64,000 nt of DNA, taken from NCBI GenBank assembly GCA_030057655.1, contig JASGUQ010000041.1, positions 119,539 through 183,538 on the forward strand, given 5' to 3'. Shown piece by piece: positions 8,538-17,968 of this stretch; positions within the stretch are counted from its first letter, which is position 1; each line of letters begins with the position of its first letter. Under the pieces are notes generated by a model. It did not search any database. It was not told the DNA's origin and saw only the letters and a program-made list of their open reading frames with translations. Both the position numbers and the translations under genes were made by a program. Source of the DNA: Bacillota bacterium. Lineage in GTDB: Bacteria; Bacillota; Clostridia; Christensenellales; Aristaeellaceae.

Positions 8538-9491
8538 TTACAGGATCCGGAAATCGGGATCCAGACGCTTGGACACCCAGTTGCCGGTCAGCACCAGCAG
8601 GATGCTGGCCACGTTCTGGAACAGGCCGATGGCGGTGGTGTAGTCATACTTGGCGTCGATCATGCCTCGCCTGTACACATAGGTGGAGATAACGTCCGCC
8701 ACCTCATAGGTGCCCTCGTTGTACAGGTTGAAGATGGCGTCAAAGCCAACGTTCAGGAGGGAACCCAGGCTTAAAATCAGCATGGTGGCAATGGTGGGCA
8801 TGATGGACGGCAAGGTAATGCTGAGCACTTGGCGCAAGCGCCCCGCGCCGTCGATGGAGGCGGCCTCGTACAAGCTCGTGTCAATGCCGGCGATGGCGGC
8901 CAGATAAATGACAATGGACCACCCCAGGCCCTTCCATACTGACACGATCAAATAAATGGGCACAAAGTATTCTTTTTTGATCATGAAGTAGATGGGATTG
9001 TCGATCAGGCCGAATTTGACCAGCAGCGCGTTGATGATGCCGCTGGAGGGTGACAAAATCTGGTAAACAAAGGAGCCCACCACGACCCAGCTTAAGAAGT
9101 GGGGTAGGTAGGTGATGGTCTGGGTCACGCGCTTGAAGCGGGCGTGCTTGACCTCATTCATCATCAGCGCGAAGATGATGGTGAGCGGGAAGTTGACGAT
9201 CAAGGACAGGAAGCTGATCTTCAGGGTGTTGAACAGCACCCGGTAAAACGTCTTGTCATTGAACATCCGCTCAAAGTGCTCAAATCCCACCCATGAGCTG
9301 CCCATGATGCCGCGGCGCATTTTAAAATCCTTAAATGCGATCTGAATCCCGTACATCGGCAAGTAATTGAAGATAATTACCTGAATCAATGGCAGCAGCA
9401 AAAACAGATAAAATGGCAGGTGCTTTTTTATCTGAGTCCACATGCTGGGCTGTTGCAGGCTTCTTTTTACATCCTGCGGTACAGTAGTCAT
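8538..9491 (-). CDS. carbohydrate ABC transporter permease (LplB/YteP type)
   Basis: 317 residues, six membrane segments, EAA loop EAASIDGAGRLRQVLSITLP, and the MalF/LplB-like N-terminus PFYLFLLLPLIQVIIFNYLP. First gene of the operon, read from a consensus promoter at 9662-9690. It forms a heterodimer with the downstream LplC-type permease. Family and orientation are clear; ligand is not. Confidence 0.92.
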   Translation of the reverse strand: MTTVPQDVKRSLQQPSMWTQIKKHLPFYLFLLLPLIQVIIFNYLPMYGIQIAFKDFKMRRGIMGSSWVGFEHFERMFNDKTFYRVLFNTLKISFLSLIVNFPLTIIFALMMNEVKHARFKRVTQTITYLPHFLSWVVVGSFVYQILSPSSGIINALLVKFGLIDNPIYFMIKKEYFVPIYLIVSVWKGLGWSIVIYLAAIAGIDTSLYEAASIDGAGRLRQVLSITLPSIMPTIATMLILSLGSLLNVGFDAIFNLYNEGTYEVADVISTYVYRRGMIDAKYDYTTAIGLFQNVASILLVLTGNWVSKRLDPDFRIL

Positions 9492-9661
9492 ACCATCCCT
9501 CCCCTCGTATTGTGAAGCCGATACCAGTTACAAAACAAATGCTTGACCGAGCATTGAGGCCAATCACCATGCATGCCGACCCTGGCAGGAATCAATCGAG
9601 CAAGAACAACAAAACCAATCTTTCCCGGGCAATCGATGGAACACCTTTATTTGTTAGATGG

Positions 9662-9690
9662 ATTATAATATTGCACTGTCCCGGTGTCAA
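9662..9690 (-). promoter_or_regulatory. consensus SigA promoter for the LplB-type operon
   Basis: Minus-strand TTGACA (9685-9690), 17-base spacer, TATAAT (9662-9667): a perfect match to the housekeeping consensus, about 160 bases upstream of the start codon at 9491. The long leader between them holds no obvious riboswitch fold that I can name. Confidence 0.8.
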
Positions 9691-9821
9691 GTGCTTCTGT
9701 TTATTTTGAACAAAGCATGAATTATCCGCTGAATAGAATAAGAATTGATAATGGTATCAGGGTTCTTAACAGGGAATAACGCATAATCATGCAGGTTTTA
9801 AAGCGTTTTTCATTTTATCTC

Positions 9822-9850
9822 TTGCATTAACTGCTTTAGGGGGATATAAT
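9822..9850 (+). promoter_or_regulatory. SigA promoter for the orphan binding protein
   Basis: TTGCAT (9822-9827), 17-base spacer, TATAAT (9845-9850), about 60 bases before the ATG at 9909. It is divergent from the promoter at 9662-9690. The 160 bases between the two hold no coding signal. Confidence 0.7.
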
Positions 9851-9908
9851 TCATGCAAACGATTTGTGTTGTTCAATTGCAAAAACCCGTCAAAAGGAGG
9901 TAGCTATC

Positions 9909-11117
9909 ATGAAGCGCATCACAGCATTGTTCCTTGTATTGGTTCTGTTCCTGGGTGTTTCTGCTTTGGCAGAGCAAAAACCGGAGGATGATGTTCTCTA
10001 CCTCGGTGTGCTGGAGCCTCTGAGCGGCCAGCATGCCACCGGCGGGCAGACAGAACTGGACGGCATCCAGTTTGCCCATTCACAGCGCCCCACCGTGACT
10101 GTGGACGGGAAGGAAATGAAGGTAGAGCTTCTGATTGAAGACAACCATTCCTCCAAAAAGGACAGCGCCCAGGCGGTTTACCGCTTGATTGAAGGCGGCG
10201 CTGCCGTGGTGCTGGGCTCTTTCAGCTCGGCTTTAAGCCTCACAGCCATGCCCGCGTTTGACAGCCAGCAGATCCCCGCTGTGGCAATCACCGCCACCAA
10301 CCCCAACATCACGGATTCCAGCGAGTATTACTTCCGCATGTGCTATGTGGACAGCCTCCAGGGCTCTCTTCTGGCCAAGTACGCGCTGGAACAAAAGTAC
10401 GACACCCTGGCCATCGTGGCAGAGCTGGATGACGATTTTGCGCAGGGCGTGGCAAACATCTTCAAGACCACCTTTGAGGAAGGCGGTGGCCAGATGGTGC
10501 TGTGGAAGGACTATGAGTTAAGCCTTCCGGAGGATCTGGACCTGACAAACCTGAGCATCAAGGATACCGCCAACGCGATGACGGTCGATTTTACGGATAT
10601 CATTGCCTCCCTGAAGGAGGCTGCGCCCAAAGCGGTGTTTGTTCCTTCCTCTGCCAAGGCAGGCGCCATCTTCTTAAAACAGGCCAAGGAAGCCGGCCTG
10701 CAGGCAGCCATCCTTTCCGCGGATACCTGGGATGACCCGCTGATCGTCGAGCAGGCAGGGGAGGCTGCCAACGGCGCTGTGATCTCAACCTTCATGAACC
10801 TTTCCGGCGAATGGGGCAAGGATACCCTGCTTTTCAAGGAGAACTTCATGGCTTACCTGACCAGCCAGGGCAAATCCGAAAACCTGCTGGCCGCCAGCGC
10901 AGCCCTGGGCTATGACGCGTACAATGTTGTTCTCAACGCCATTGAGAAGGCGGGCACAACGGAGGGGCCTGCTGTCAGGGACGCCTTGTATCAGGTCGAA
11001 TATGAGGGCGTTTCAGGAACGGTAAAATTTGACGAAAACGGCAACAACGCGGTGGACCGGGTCGCTCTGATGACTTTTGATCAAGGCGCCATCCAGTTTA
11101 TCAAACAATTGCCTTAA
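9909..11117 (+). CDS. branched-chain amino-acid-type ABC substrate-binding protein (LivJ/LivK-like)
   Basis: 402 residues from the ATG at 9909, which has AAAGGAGG upstream; the frame extends further but without a site. Signal peptide ends near SALAEQ. The mature protein shows the type I periplasmic-binding fold, with GVLEPLSGQHATGGQTELDG at the ligand-entry region and a repeat of two Rossmann-like lobes (AVVLGSFSSALS, AIVAELDDDFAQG). Members bind Leu/Ile/Val, other amino acids or small acids. It stands alone: no LivH, LivM, LivG or LivF lies next to it, and a terminator follows. It may feed a remote permease or act as a sensor. Confidence 0.85.
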   Translation: MKRITALFLVLVLFLGVSALAEQKPEDDVLYLGVLEPLSGQHATGGQTELDGIQFAHSQRPTVTVDGKEMKVELLIEDNHSSKKDSAQAVYRLIEGGAAVVLGSFSSALSLTAMPAFDSQQIPAVAITATNPNITDSSEYYFRMCYVDSLQGSLLAKYALEQKYDTLAIVAELDDDFAQGVANIFKTTFEEGGGQMVLWKDYELSLPEDLDLTNLSIKDTANAMTVDFTDIIASLKEAAPKAVFVPSSAKAGAIFLKQAKEAGLQAAILSADTWDDPLIVEQAGEAANGAVISTFMNLSGEWGKDTLLFKENFMAYLTSQGKSENLLAASAALGYDAYNVVLNAIEKAGTTEGPAVRDALYQVEYEGVSGTVKFDENGNNAVDRVALMTFDQGAIQFIKQLP

Positions 11118-11130
11118 TCCAAGACAATCG

Positions 11131-11168
11131 CAGGGCAGACGCGCTGAATGCTGCGCCTGCCCTGTTTT
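11131..11168 (+). terminator. rho-independent terminator
   Basis: CAGGGCAG-A-CGC pairs with GCG-C-CTGCCCTG (one A/C mismatch) and is followed by TTTTAT, 14 bases after the stop of the orphan binding protein. Confidence 0.85.
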
Positions 11169-11210
11169 ATGCTTCTGCCAGTTACGCTGGCGGTGAAAAA
11201 ACAATCAATA

Positions 11211-12314
11211 TTACAAAAGCGAGCGGAAGGGGATGTTCTGCGGCGCTTCAAAGCAATCCTCAAAGCCGCGCGGATGGTGGTAGGCCTTCTTGTCCTTGTC
11301 CCGCGGGTAGACGTACTTGCCGCCCACCTCCCAGAAGAAGGGGTGGAACTGGTAGTCCAGGCGGTCCTTCTTCATTTCGTAAAGCACCTTGATCTCGTTG
11401 ACGTCTGCCATGAAGTTGGTCCAGACGTCGTAATGGATGGGGATGACCACCTTGCAGCGCAGGGCTTCGGCCATGCGCAGGATGTCCACGCTGGTCATCT
11501 TGTCCTGCATGCCGATTGGGTTTTCGCCGTAGGAACCAAAGGCCACGTCGATGTCATGATCCTTGCCGTGTTTGGCGTAATAGATGGAATAATGGGAGTC
11601 CCCGGAGTGGTAGATGTTGCCGCCTGAGGTCTTGATCAGGAAGTTGACCGCCTTTTCATCCATGTCCGTCGGGCAAACACCGGTCAACTCCTCCCGGTCA
11701 GGGCCGGTGGAATCGGTGGTGACCAGGCAGGTGCGGTCAAAGGAATCCAGCGCTACGACCTCAATGTCCTTCACTTTAATGACGTCCCCCGGACGGACCA
11801 CCACGCAGCGCTCCTTCGGCACGCCCCACTTGACCCAGAGGTCCACGCTTTTCTGCGGACCGATGAAGGGCACGGGGATCTCTTTCCCGTTTTCATCCAC
11901 AGTTTTCATATCGCTTTGAATGACGTGCGCCGCCCATTCCGCGCTCATGTGATCCTGATGGTAGTGGGTGGCGAGCACCGCGTCCACGGTTTTAAAGGCA
12001 AAAGGATCAAACACATAGGGCACCGCGCGCAGGTTGGGCTGCATCTTGCGGGCGCCGCACATGTTGGCCATCTGGTGGCCGACCGCCATCTTGCCGTTGC
12101 CGTGGGTGCGCTTGCCGTTGCCGGTCCACAGGTCAATGGAGATCTGGGTGTTCTTTTCTGTTTTCAGCCAGATGCCCGTGCAGCCCAGCCACCACATGGC
12201 GACGGAATTGGGCGCGACGACCTCCTCCTCGATCTCCTCATTCAGCCAGGTCCCCCACTCCGGAAAGGTGTTCATGATCCATTTTTCCCTTGTGGTTTCA
12301 GAAATTCTGCTCAT
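11211..12314 (-). CDS. ulaG: UlaG-like metallo-beta-lactamase-fold lactonase
   Basis: 367 residues, no signal peptide. The family hydrolyses L-ascorbate 6-phosphate to 3-keto-L-gulonate 6-phosphate with a metal centre; the metal-binding THYHQDH motif sits at residues 116-122 (His117, His119, Asp121, His122). Additional His residues occur in GDSHYS and IPIHYDV. Length agrees with UlaG (about 355). Here it is the last gene of the fucosidase operon, not of a ula PTS locus, so a lactone of another sugar (for example an oxidised fucose-like sugar) is plausible. Symbol by family; substrate uncertain. Confidence 0.82.
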   Translation of the reverse strand: MSRISETTREKWIMNTFPEWGTWLNEEIEEEVVAPNSVAMWWLGCTGIWLKTEKNTQISIDLWTGNGKRTHGNGKMAVGHQMANMCGARKMQPNLRAVPYVFDPFAFKTVDAVLATHYHQDHMSAEWAAHVIQSDMKTVDENGKEIPVPFIGPQKSVDLWVKWGVPKERCVVVRPGDVIKVKDIEVVALDSFDRTCLVTTDSTGPDREELTGVCPTDMDEKAVNFLIKTSGGNIYHSGDSHYSIYYAKHGKDHDIDVAFGSYGENPIGMQDKMTSVDILRMAEALRCKVVIPIHYDVWTNFMADVNEIKVLYEMKKDRLDYQFHPFFWEVGGKYVYPRDKDKKAYHHPRGFEDCFEAPQNIPFRSLL

Positions 12315-12324
12315 TTTTTCCTCC

Positions 12325-13380
12325 TTATCGTTTCTTTGTCAGGGTGTACATTGCCACCTCATTGGTTTCGCGATTCGCAGCGATGACGATATCTTTGCCT
12401 TCGCTGTTGATAAAGTGCATGGCGTTGGCGGGTCCGACATCGTGATCAATGAGGGTGGCGGCAAAAACGCCGCCCTCACAGGTGATCATGAACAGATCCC
12501 TCTCTCCCTTTCGGGCCCCGACCAGCCAGGCCGGTTTGCCAAGAATATGGCAGGCAAAGCTCGCGTGCCACATCTTGTGATCTCCGCCCATTTCCCATAC
12601 TTTTTGATAAGCGCCCTCTTTGTCCTTTTTTAAGATAAACAGGTCGTTGCCATGGAAGGGCGCCAGACAGCCCAGTTCGGGAACACCGTCCCCGTCAAAG
12701 TCCAGAAGCACGGCGTCGCTGACAGGCTGATCAAAAAGCTGTTCTATCTGCCAGTCTCCCCCTGCCTGTTTGGGCGGATAAAAGCGGAAAACCCCGTTTT
12801 CAGCGGAAACAACCGCGGACTGACCAGAATCATCCTCATAGACTGAAAAACCATGGTTTTTGGTCAGGCCGTCCATAATAAGGGTCAGGGGCAATTGATG
12901 ATCGCTGTTATAGGCAGACAAATCACCGGGCAGCAGCGCCGCAAAAACCTGGCCGGGAGAGGTCCAGTCATCCTTGTACTCATGGCCGCTTTTCAGGCAG
13001 CAGACGATCAGATAATTTTCGCCATGGCTTTCCAGGATCCCAAAGCGATGCACAAAAGGGGCGTTAACAAGCGTTTTGATGTCCCAGACACCCTCATCTG
13101 TGCGGGTCGCAATCACGATGCGCGCGTTTTTTGAGTCGTTGGGGGAGTAGAATTCATGCGTTGCCAGAAAGCTGTTGTCGCTTCCGGGCACCTGAAGCAT
13201 GGTCATCACGCCGCCTGGTTCTGTCCAGACTGTTTCAACTTTGTTGCCCGCTTCATCAAAGAGATAGCAGGGATCCTTTTTTTCCGCCGCAACCAGAAAA
13301 TGCTTGCCCGCGGGCAAAACCATGGGCGCGATGGAATAACACAGGTTCAAATTCGAAATGACCTTTTTTTCAATCCGCAT
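12325..13380 (-). CDS. cytoplasmic beta-propeller-like protein of unknown function
   Basis: 351 residues from the ATG at 13380, chosen because GAGGAG lies seven bases upstream; a longer frame reaches into the GH29 gene. The sequence alternates short strands with Asp/Gly-rich turns, as in [19 protein letters not shown], which matches FG-GAP/VCBS-type propeller repeats. No signal peptide is evident. It sits between the fucosidase and the UlaG-like gene, with 10 bases to the latter. A lectin-like, lactonase or isomerase-like role are all possible. No catalytic motif recognised. Confidence 0.65.
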   Translation of the reverse strand: MRIEKKVISNLNLCYSIAPMVLPAGKHFLVAAEKKDPCYLFDEAGNKVETVWTEPGGVMTMLQVPGSDNSFLATHEFYSPNDSKNARIVIATRTDEGVWDIKTLVNAPFVHRFGILESHGENYLIVCCLKSGHEYKDDWTSPGQVFAALLPGDLSAYNSDHQLPLTLIMDGLTKNHGFSVYEDDSGQSAVVSAENGVFRFYPPKQAGGDWQIEQLFDQPVSDAVLLDFDGDGVPELGCLAPFHGNDLFILKKDKEGAYQKVWEMGGDHKMWHASFACHILGKPAWLVGARKGERDLFMITCEGGVFAATLIDHDVGPANAMHFINSEGKDIVIAANRETNEVAMYTLTKKR

Positions 13381-13411
13381 GCACATTCTCCTCTTAAAAA
13401 CTCCCCATTGC

Positions 13412-14734
13412 TTAAGCCGGCCCCTGAAAGCGGAAGGCCAGCGGATCATCATTCTCACGGGCTGAAATGGCGAGCCTTAAACCGCCGTTTTCAAACGACG
13501 CTTCAACCTTTACCCGGCTGTCCAGCGCTTCGGGCATTTTTATAAGGCCGGGGATAAAGGCGGTGAAGGCCTCCTTTGGCGCCTCCGTCAGCATCAGATA
13601 ATGGCTGTCCTCTTTTCCGGTAAAATGCGCCACAGCGTTTTCCAGTTTAAGGGACTCCCTGCCTGTGATGCGGGTATCGTAAATGGCTTCGCCGTTGATC
13701 TTAAGCCAATCGCCCAGGGCAAGCAGCAGCTCTTCCTGCCAGTCCGGGATGGTGCCGTCCGCCTTGGGGCCGACATTGATCAGCAGGTTTCCGTTGTTGG
13801 CAACGGTTGAAACCAGCAGCGCGATGAGGTCGCGGCTTGAGATCGCGTTTGTGCGGTTCTCCATCTGATTATAACCAAAAGACAGGCCAAGGCCGCGGCA
13901 CATCTCCCATTTTTGTTCCCGGGAGGCGATGCCAGATTTGTATTCCTTGGTTAAAAATCCATGGTAGAACCCGGAAAAACGGTCGTTGACCACAGCGTCC
14001 CTGTTGGTGTTGTAATAATGCGAAAGCAGGTGCTTTAAATGCTCCTCACCCTGCTTGGGCCAGCCGACATCGTTCCAGAACAGGGACGGCTTGTAGGTGT
14101 CGATCAGCTCCATGCACTGCTTATAGACAAAGTCAGCATACTCATAGGTGGGGCTGCAGTAGGTTTCGATGTTTTTTTTGCTGAAAACAGGTTCATCATC
14201 AAAGGTCCAGTTGAGGTAGCCGGAATAGTACAGACCCATTTTCATATCCGTCTTTTTGACCGCGTCACTGAGTTCGCCCGTAATGTCGCGCATGGGGCCG
14301 CGCTGAACGGAGGTAAAATCCGTGTGCCGGCTTGGAAAAAGGCAGAATCCGTCATGGTGCTTGGTGACCAGCACCACATACTTGGCTCCAGCTTTCTGGA
14401 ACAGTTCTGCCCATTTTTCAGGCTCCCATTTTTCCGCCTTCCACATGTCCGCAAAGCGCTCGTATGGAAAATCAAGCCCATAGGTTTTCTTGTGGTGTTC
14501 ATAGGTAGGGCCTTCGCCTACGCGGACAGAATTTGCGTACCATTCAGCGTAAGGGTTGTTGATATACCAGTCCTTCTCAATGGGGATTTCGCCCAACTGC
14601 CAGGAGGGGTTTGCAAAAGCAGGGACGGAGTAGATGCCCCAGTGGATAAAGATGCCCAGTTTGCAATCCTCGTACCATTTGGGGATGGGGTGAGCCTTCA
14701 GGGATTCCCAGTTGGCGAAGTACCGTTGACTCAT
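13412..14734 (-). CDS. alpha-L-fucosidase, glycoside hydrolase family 29
   Basis: 440 residues, no signal peptide, so it works on imported glycans. GH29 signatures: KLGIFIHWGIYSVPA (His31-Trp32), VTKHHDGFCLF (His126-His127-Asp128) and the nucleophile region SLFWNDVGWP, where Asp222 is the expected catalytic nucleophile. The (beta/alpha)8 barrel is followed by a short C-terminal beta domain. The enzyme releases terminal L-fucose with retention of configuration. It follows the two permease genes directly, giving an import-then-hydrolyse operon. Length is close to compact bacterial GH29 members. The acid/base residue varies within the family and cannot be assigned by eye. Confidence 0.93.
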   Translation of the reverse strand: MSQRYFANWESLKAHPIPKWYEDCKLGIFIHWGIYSVPAFANPSWQLGEIPIEKDWYINNPYAEWYANSVRVGEGPTYEHHKKTYGLDFPYERFADMWKAEKWEPEKWAELFQKAGAKYVVLVTKHHDGFCLFPSRHTDFTSVQRGPMRDITGELSDAVKKTDMKMGLYYSGYLNWTFDDEPVFSKKNIETYCSPTYEYADFVYKQCMELIDTYKPSLFWNDVGWPKQGEEHLKHLLSHYYNTNRDAVVNDRFSGFYHGFLTKEYKSGIASREQKWEMCRGLGLSFGYNQMENRTNAISSRDLIALLVSTVANNGNLLINVGPKADGTIPDWQEELLLALGDWLKINGEAIYDTRITGRESLKLENAVAHFTGKEDSHYLMLTEAPKEAFTAFIPGLIKMPEALDSRVKVEASFENGGLRLAISARENDDPLAFRFQGPA

Positions 14735-14753
14735 GTGTCGCTCCTTTTAAAAA

Positions 14754-15596
14754 TTAACCTTTGACAGCCCCGGACATGCCGTAGACAAAGTACCTTTGGA
14801 AGAGGAGGTAGGTGACCAATACCGGAACAATGGACAGAAGAACACCGGCGTTCAGCAGCCCGTAGTCCACGCTGAACTCGCCAAAGAAACTGAGCAGGCC
14901 GTTAGGCACTGTTTTCATGCTGTCTCTGGTAATCAGCACGCTTTGGACCATGAACTCATTCCAGGTGTGCAGAAAGTCGATAATAAAAACCGTCGCGATG
15001 GCAGGCTTAGCCAGGGGGAGGATGATCGTGCTGTACAGCCGCCAGCTGTTGCACCCGTCAATTAGCGCGGCCTGATCCAGTTCCTTGGGGATACCGTTGA
15101 AAAACCCTCTGAAGATGAGCGTGCCAAGCGGGATGCCAAAGCCAATGTAAGCATAAATGAGGCTTATATAGGTGTTGGTCAGGCCCAGGCGGGAATAGGC
15201 GATGTTCACCGGGATGAGCACCACCTGCAGGGGCAGCATCATGCCGATCAGGACATAGATGAAAATGGCCCGATTGCGCTTGACATTCAGCCTTGTGAGC
15301 GCGAAAGCCAGCATGGAGGAAAAGAAAATGCCCAGCGGGACCTTGCACAGGCAGACGATAAGGCCGTTGCGCATATACATGCTCATGCGCCCGCCTATCC
15401 AAGCGTTCTTAAAATTGCCCCACTGGGGAATATCCGGCCACTCAAACAAACCTACGCCGCTGTAAAAATCAGTGGTGCTTTTGATGGAGGTCAAAAACAC
15501 AGTGAAGATCGGCACCAGCCAGACGAGGGCCAGAAGGGTGATGCTGACATAAAAAACCAGGCGCTTCCAATTAAATTTATATTGAACTTGCTGCAT
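14754..15596 (-). CDS. carbohydrate ABC transporter permease (MalG type)
   Basis: 280 residues, six membrane helices, EAA loop with the core QAALIDGCNSWRLYSTIILP, C-terminus SGAVKG. Ten bases after the preceding permease gene; 20 bases before the fucosidase. Forms the channel for the fucosylated ligand delivered by the binding protein at 16574-17815. Confidence 0.93.
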   Translation of the reverse strand: MQQVQYKFNWKRLVFYVSITLLALVWLVPIFTVFLTSIKSTTDFYSGVGLFEWPDIPQWGNFKNAWIGGRMSMYMRNGLIVCLCKVPLGIFFSSMLAFALTRLNVKRNRAIFIYVLIGMMLPLQVVLIPVNIAYSRLGLTNTYISLIYAYIGFGIPLGTLIFRGFFNGIPKELDQAALIDGCNSWRLYSTIILPLAKPAIATVFIIDFLHTWNEFMVQSVLITRDSMKTVPNGLLSFFGEFSVDYGLLNAGVLLSIVPVLVTYLLFQRYFVYGMSGAVKG

Positions 15597-15605
15597 ATTT
15601 CCCTC

Positions 15606-16469
15606 CTAATCCTGTTTGGTCGTAAAGAGGACGTAGGGAATGATGACTACCATCATCACAACCATCATCACAGTGGCGATGGCGCTGCCGATCCCCAGGT
15701 TTGAGAAAGCAAAGGTCTGGGAATACATGTAGGACGCCAGCGTCTGTGTGGAGTTGGCAGGCCCGCCTTCTGTCATAACATAGACCACGTCATACACCTT
15801 CATGGCCGAGATGACCAGGGTGGCAAACACGATGACAAAGGTTTCCCTCAGCTGCGGAATGGTGATGTGTACAAAACTTGACCAGGTTCCTGCGCCGTCC
15901 ACCTCGGCTGCTTCGTACAGCTCATGCGGGATGGCTTGAAGGCCCGCCATAAAGTAGAGCATGGGCTGCCCTGTGCTTTGCCAGAGCGCCGCCATAAAAA
16001 CGCAGTACAAGGCGATGTTGGGGTCTGACAGCCAGGTAATGTTCAGGTGACCCAAGCCAATGAGCTTGAGCATTTCATCCAGGAAACCGATGTTGGGGTT
16101 ATAGATCCATTTCCAGATGATTCCGATGACCACCCAGGAGAGCATATAGGGGAAGTAGAAAATAGCGCGGTAAGCTGTTCTCCCTTTAAACGAGCGGTTG
16201 AGCATCAGGGCCAGGCCCAAAGCCATGCTGGTGGTAAAGACCAGGGTCAGCACGATCCAGACCAGGTTGTTCTTCAGCGCGATTTGAAAAACCGTGTCCC
16301 TGGTGAACAGGTTGACATAATTCCGAAAACCGACCGCGGTGATTTTTCCAATGCCATTCCACTTGAAAAAGCTCAGCACGACGGAGTAAATGGCCGGAAC
16401 GACAACCATTGAGCTGTAGATCAGCAGGCCGGGGGCCATAAAGCCGAGTTTGGCGTATGATTTTTTCAA
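15606..16469 (-). CDS. carbohydrate ABC transporter permease (MalF/UgpA type)
   Basis: 287 residues beginning with a TTG codon, with AAGGGG about nine bases upstream. Six membrane helices; EAA loop EAAEVDGAGTWSSFVHITIP. It is preceded by an intercistronic hairpin that separates it from the binding-protein gene. Partner of the MalG-type permease that follows. Confidence 0.92.
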   Translation of the reverse strand: MKKSYAKLGFMAPGLLIYSSMVVVPAIYSVVLSFFKWNGIGKITAVGFRNYVNLFTRDTVFQIALKNNLVWIVLTLVFTTSMALGLALMLNRSFKGRTAYRAIFYFPYMLSWVVIGIIWKWIYNPNIGFLDEMLKLIGLGHLNITWLSDPNIALYCVFMAALWQSTGQPMLYFMAGLQAIPHELYEAAEVDGAGTWSSFVHITIPQLRETFVIVFATLVISAMKVYDVVYVMTEGGPANSTQTLASYMYSQTFAFSNLGIGSAIATVMMVVMMVVIIPYVLFTTKQD

Positions 16470-16530
16470 TATTCTCTACCCCTTTCAAAAAGCAGAGCCA
16501 TTCAAAGGCATTGGAAGCGGATTTTTTTTG

Positions 16531-16568
16531 TTTCCCCCTGTCCCGGAAACGCCCGGGACAGGGGGAAA
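16531..16568 (-). promoter_or_regulatory. 16-bp perfect intercistronic hairpin after the binding-protein gene
   Basis: TTTCCCCCTGTCCCGG (16531-16546) and its exact complement (16553-16568) enclose a 6-base loop. On the minus-strand message the stem is followed by A residues rather than U, so it should not terminate well; it more likely protects the 3' end of the binding-protein mRNA after processing and raises its level above that of the permeases. Confidence 0.75.
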
Positions 16569-16573
16569 GAGGA

Positions 16574-17815
16574 TTAATTGTTGAGTTTGTAGTTTTCCAC
16601 GTCGATCTGGATTTCAGCGCCGGCGTTTTCAGGCGCGATCGTGCCCAGGAGCACCTGATCAAAGACGGAGAAATACTTGGCCATGACTTCAGCCGGAACC
16701 TTCAGGTCCATGGTGAAGTAGGAGCCGTTTTCATCAATGAGTTCCAAAAGCCCCTGCGCCAGGACATAGTTTTCAGGCAGCTCAGCGCCGATTCGGGCTG
16801 TGGGCTGCTCAATGGCAGGATGGGCTTCCAGGCTCTCGTCGCTGTAATAATAATCCCAGAACTTCATGGCCGCGGCCAGTTTTTCATCCGAGATATTCTT
16901 GTTGAACTGGACCATTTTCGCGTATGCGGACACGCGGCCCTTGCCCTCAGGGCTTGAGGGGAAGGCGAACCAGCCGTACTGGGCCAGGTCGTAGTTGTTG
17001 GCGACGATTTCAGAAGCCATGCCGGGGTTCTCCATGATCATGGCAGAGGCGCCGGAATAGACATACATTTTAGCGGTGGAAGTGTCGGAAGCCAGGATAT
17101 CGGCGGGGAAATAGCCCTTGTCATACCATTCCTTCAACTTTTTAAAGCTTTTTGTCATGGCTTCGGACTTGCCCCAGTCGGCCTTGAGCAGCAGGAGGTC
17201 GTCATGCTCTTCCTTGGTGCTGTAGTACTCAAGCAGCGCCTCATGGTAGCGCATCATGTGCTTATTATAGGAAGAAAACGGGGTGATGCCGTTCTTGAGC
17301 AGAACATCGGCTGCGGCTTCCAGTTCCTCCATGGTGGTGGGAACGGCAATGCCGAACTGATCAAACAGGTCCACACGATAATACATCACAAGGCCGGCCA
17401 GGTTCTGGGGAAGGCCGATGAGCTGGCCGTCATAGGTGCACTGTTCCATGGCGCCTGCCAGGTATTTCTCCGACCAGTTGTTGTCCTTGGCATACTGGGC
17501 CAGGTCCAGGATCAAGCCGTTCTCGGCATAAAAGTCAGCCAGGACGCCGCCCCAGTTGTACCACATGTCGGGCAGGGTGCCGGAGGACGCGGCGATCTTG
17601 GTCTTTGACTTCATGTCCTCAGAGGTATAGAAGGTGGCTTCAATCTTGATGTCGGGGTTTTGAGCCATGAAATCAGCGATGATCGGCTCTTCCGCCGCCT
17701 GGCGCCAGGTGGGGGTCCAGAAGGTCAGGATCACCGATTCCTGAGCCAGGGCGGCGCCCGACAAGCCAAGAAGCAGCGCTAGGGTGAGAAGCAGGGAGAG
17801 AACTTTCTTTTTCAT
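16574..17815 (-). CDS. carbohydrate ABC importer, extracellular binding protein (family 1)
   Basis: 413 residues from the ATG at 17815 (AAAGGA eight bases upstream); earlier in-frame starts are poorer. Signal peptide MKKKVLSLLLTLALLLGLSG, cleavage near ALAQE. MalE-like two-lobed fold with the family-1 pattern TFWTPTWRQ at the N-terminus and a central KKLKEWYDKGYFPAD segment seen in many members. Precedes two permeases and a GH29 fucosidase, so a fucose-containing oligosaccharide is the likely ligand. No lipobox Cys is visible, which in a Gram-positive raises the question of how it stays at the cell surface. Confidence 0.9.
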   Translation of the reverse strand: MKKKVLSLLLTLALLLGLSGAALAQESVILTFWTPTWRQAAEEPIIADFMAQNPDIKIEATFYTSEDMKSKTKIAASSGTLPDMWYNWGGVLADFYAENGLILDLAQYAKDNNWSEKYLAGAMEQCTYDGQLIGLPQNLAGLVMYYRVDLFDQFGIAVPTTMEELEAAADVLLKNGITPFSSYNKHMMRYHEALLEYYSTKEEHDDLLLLKADWGKSEAMTKSFKKLKEWYDKGYFPADILASDTSTAKMYVYSGASAMIMENPGMASEIVANNYDLAQYGWFAFPSSPEGKGRVSAYAKMVQFNKNISDEKLAAAMKFWDYYYSDESLEAHPAIEQPTARIGAELPENYVLAQGLLELIDENGSYFTMDLKVPAEVMAKYFSVFDQVLLGTIAPENAGAEIQIDVENYKLNN

Positions 17816-17968
17816 GTCATACATCCTTTCATTTGTCGTTCCAGTCGCGGGAAAAGAACACATGGTGGCAGCTGCCTGTTTTGCAGGCATAAAGAATTTG
17901 GTTCACCTCCTTAAGCGATTTGAATTTTGTTTGCTAATCATCTTCCGGAAAAACTGGCTTTGTTGTTT

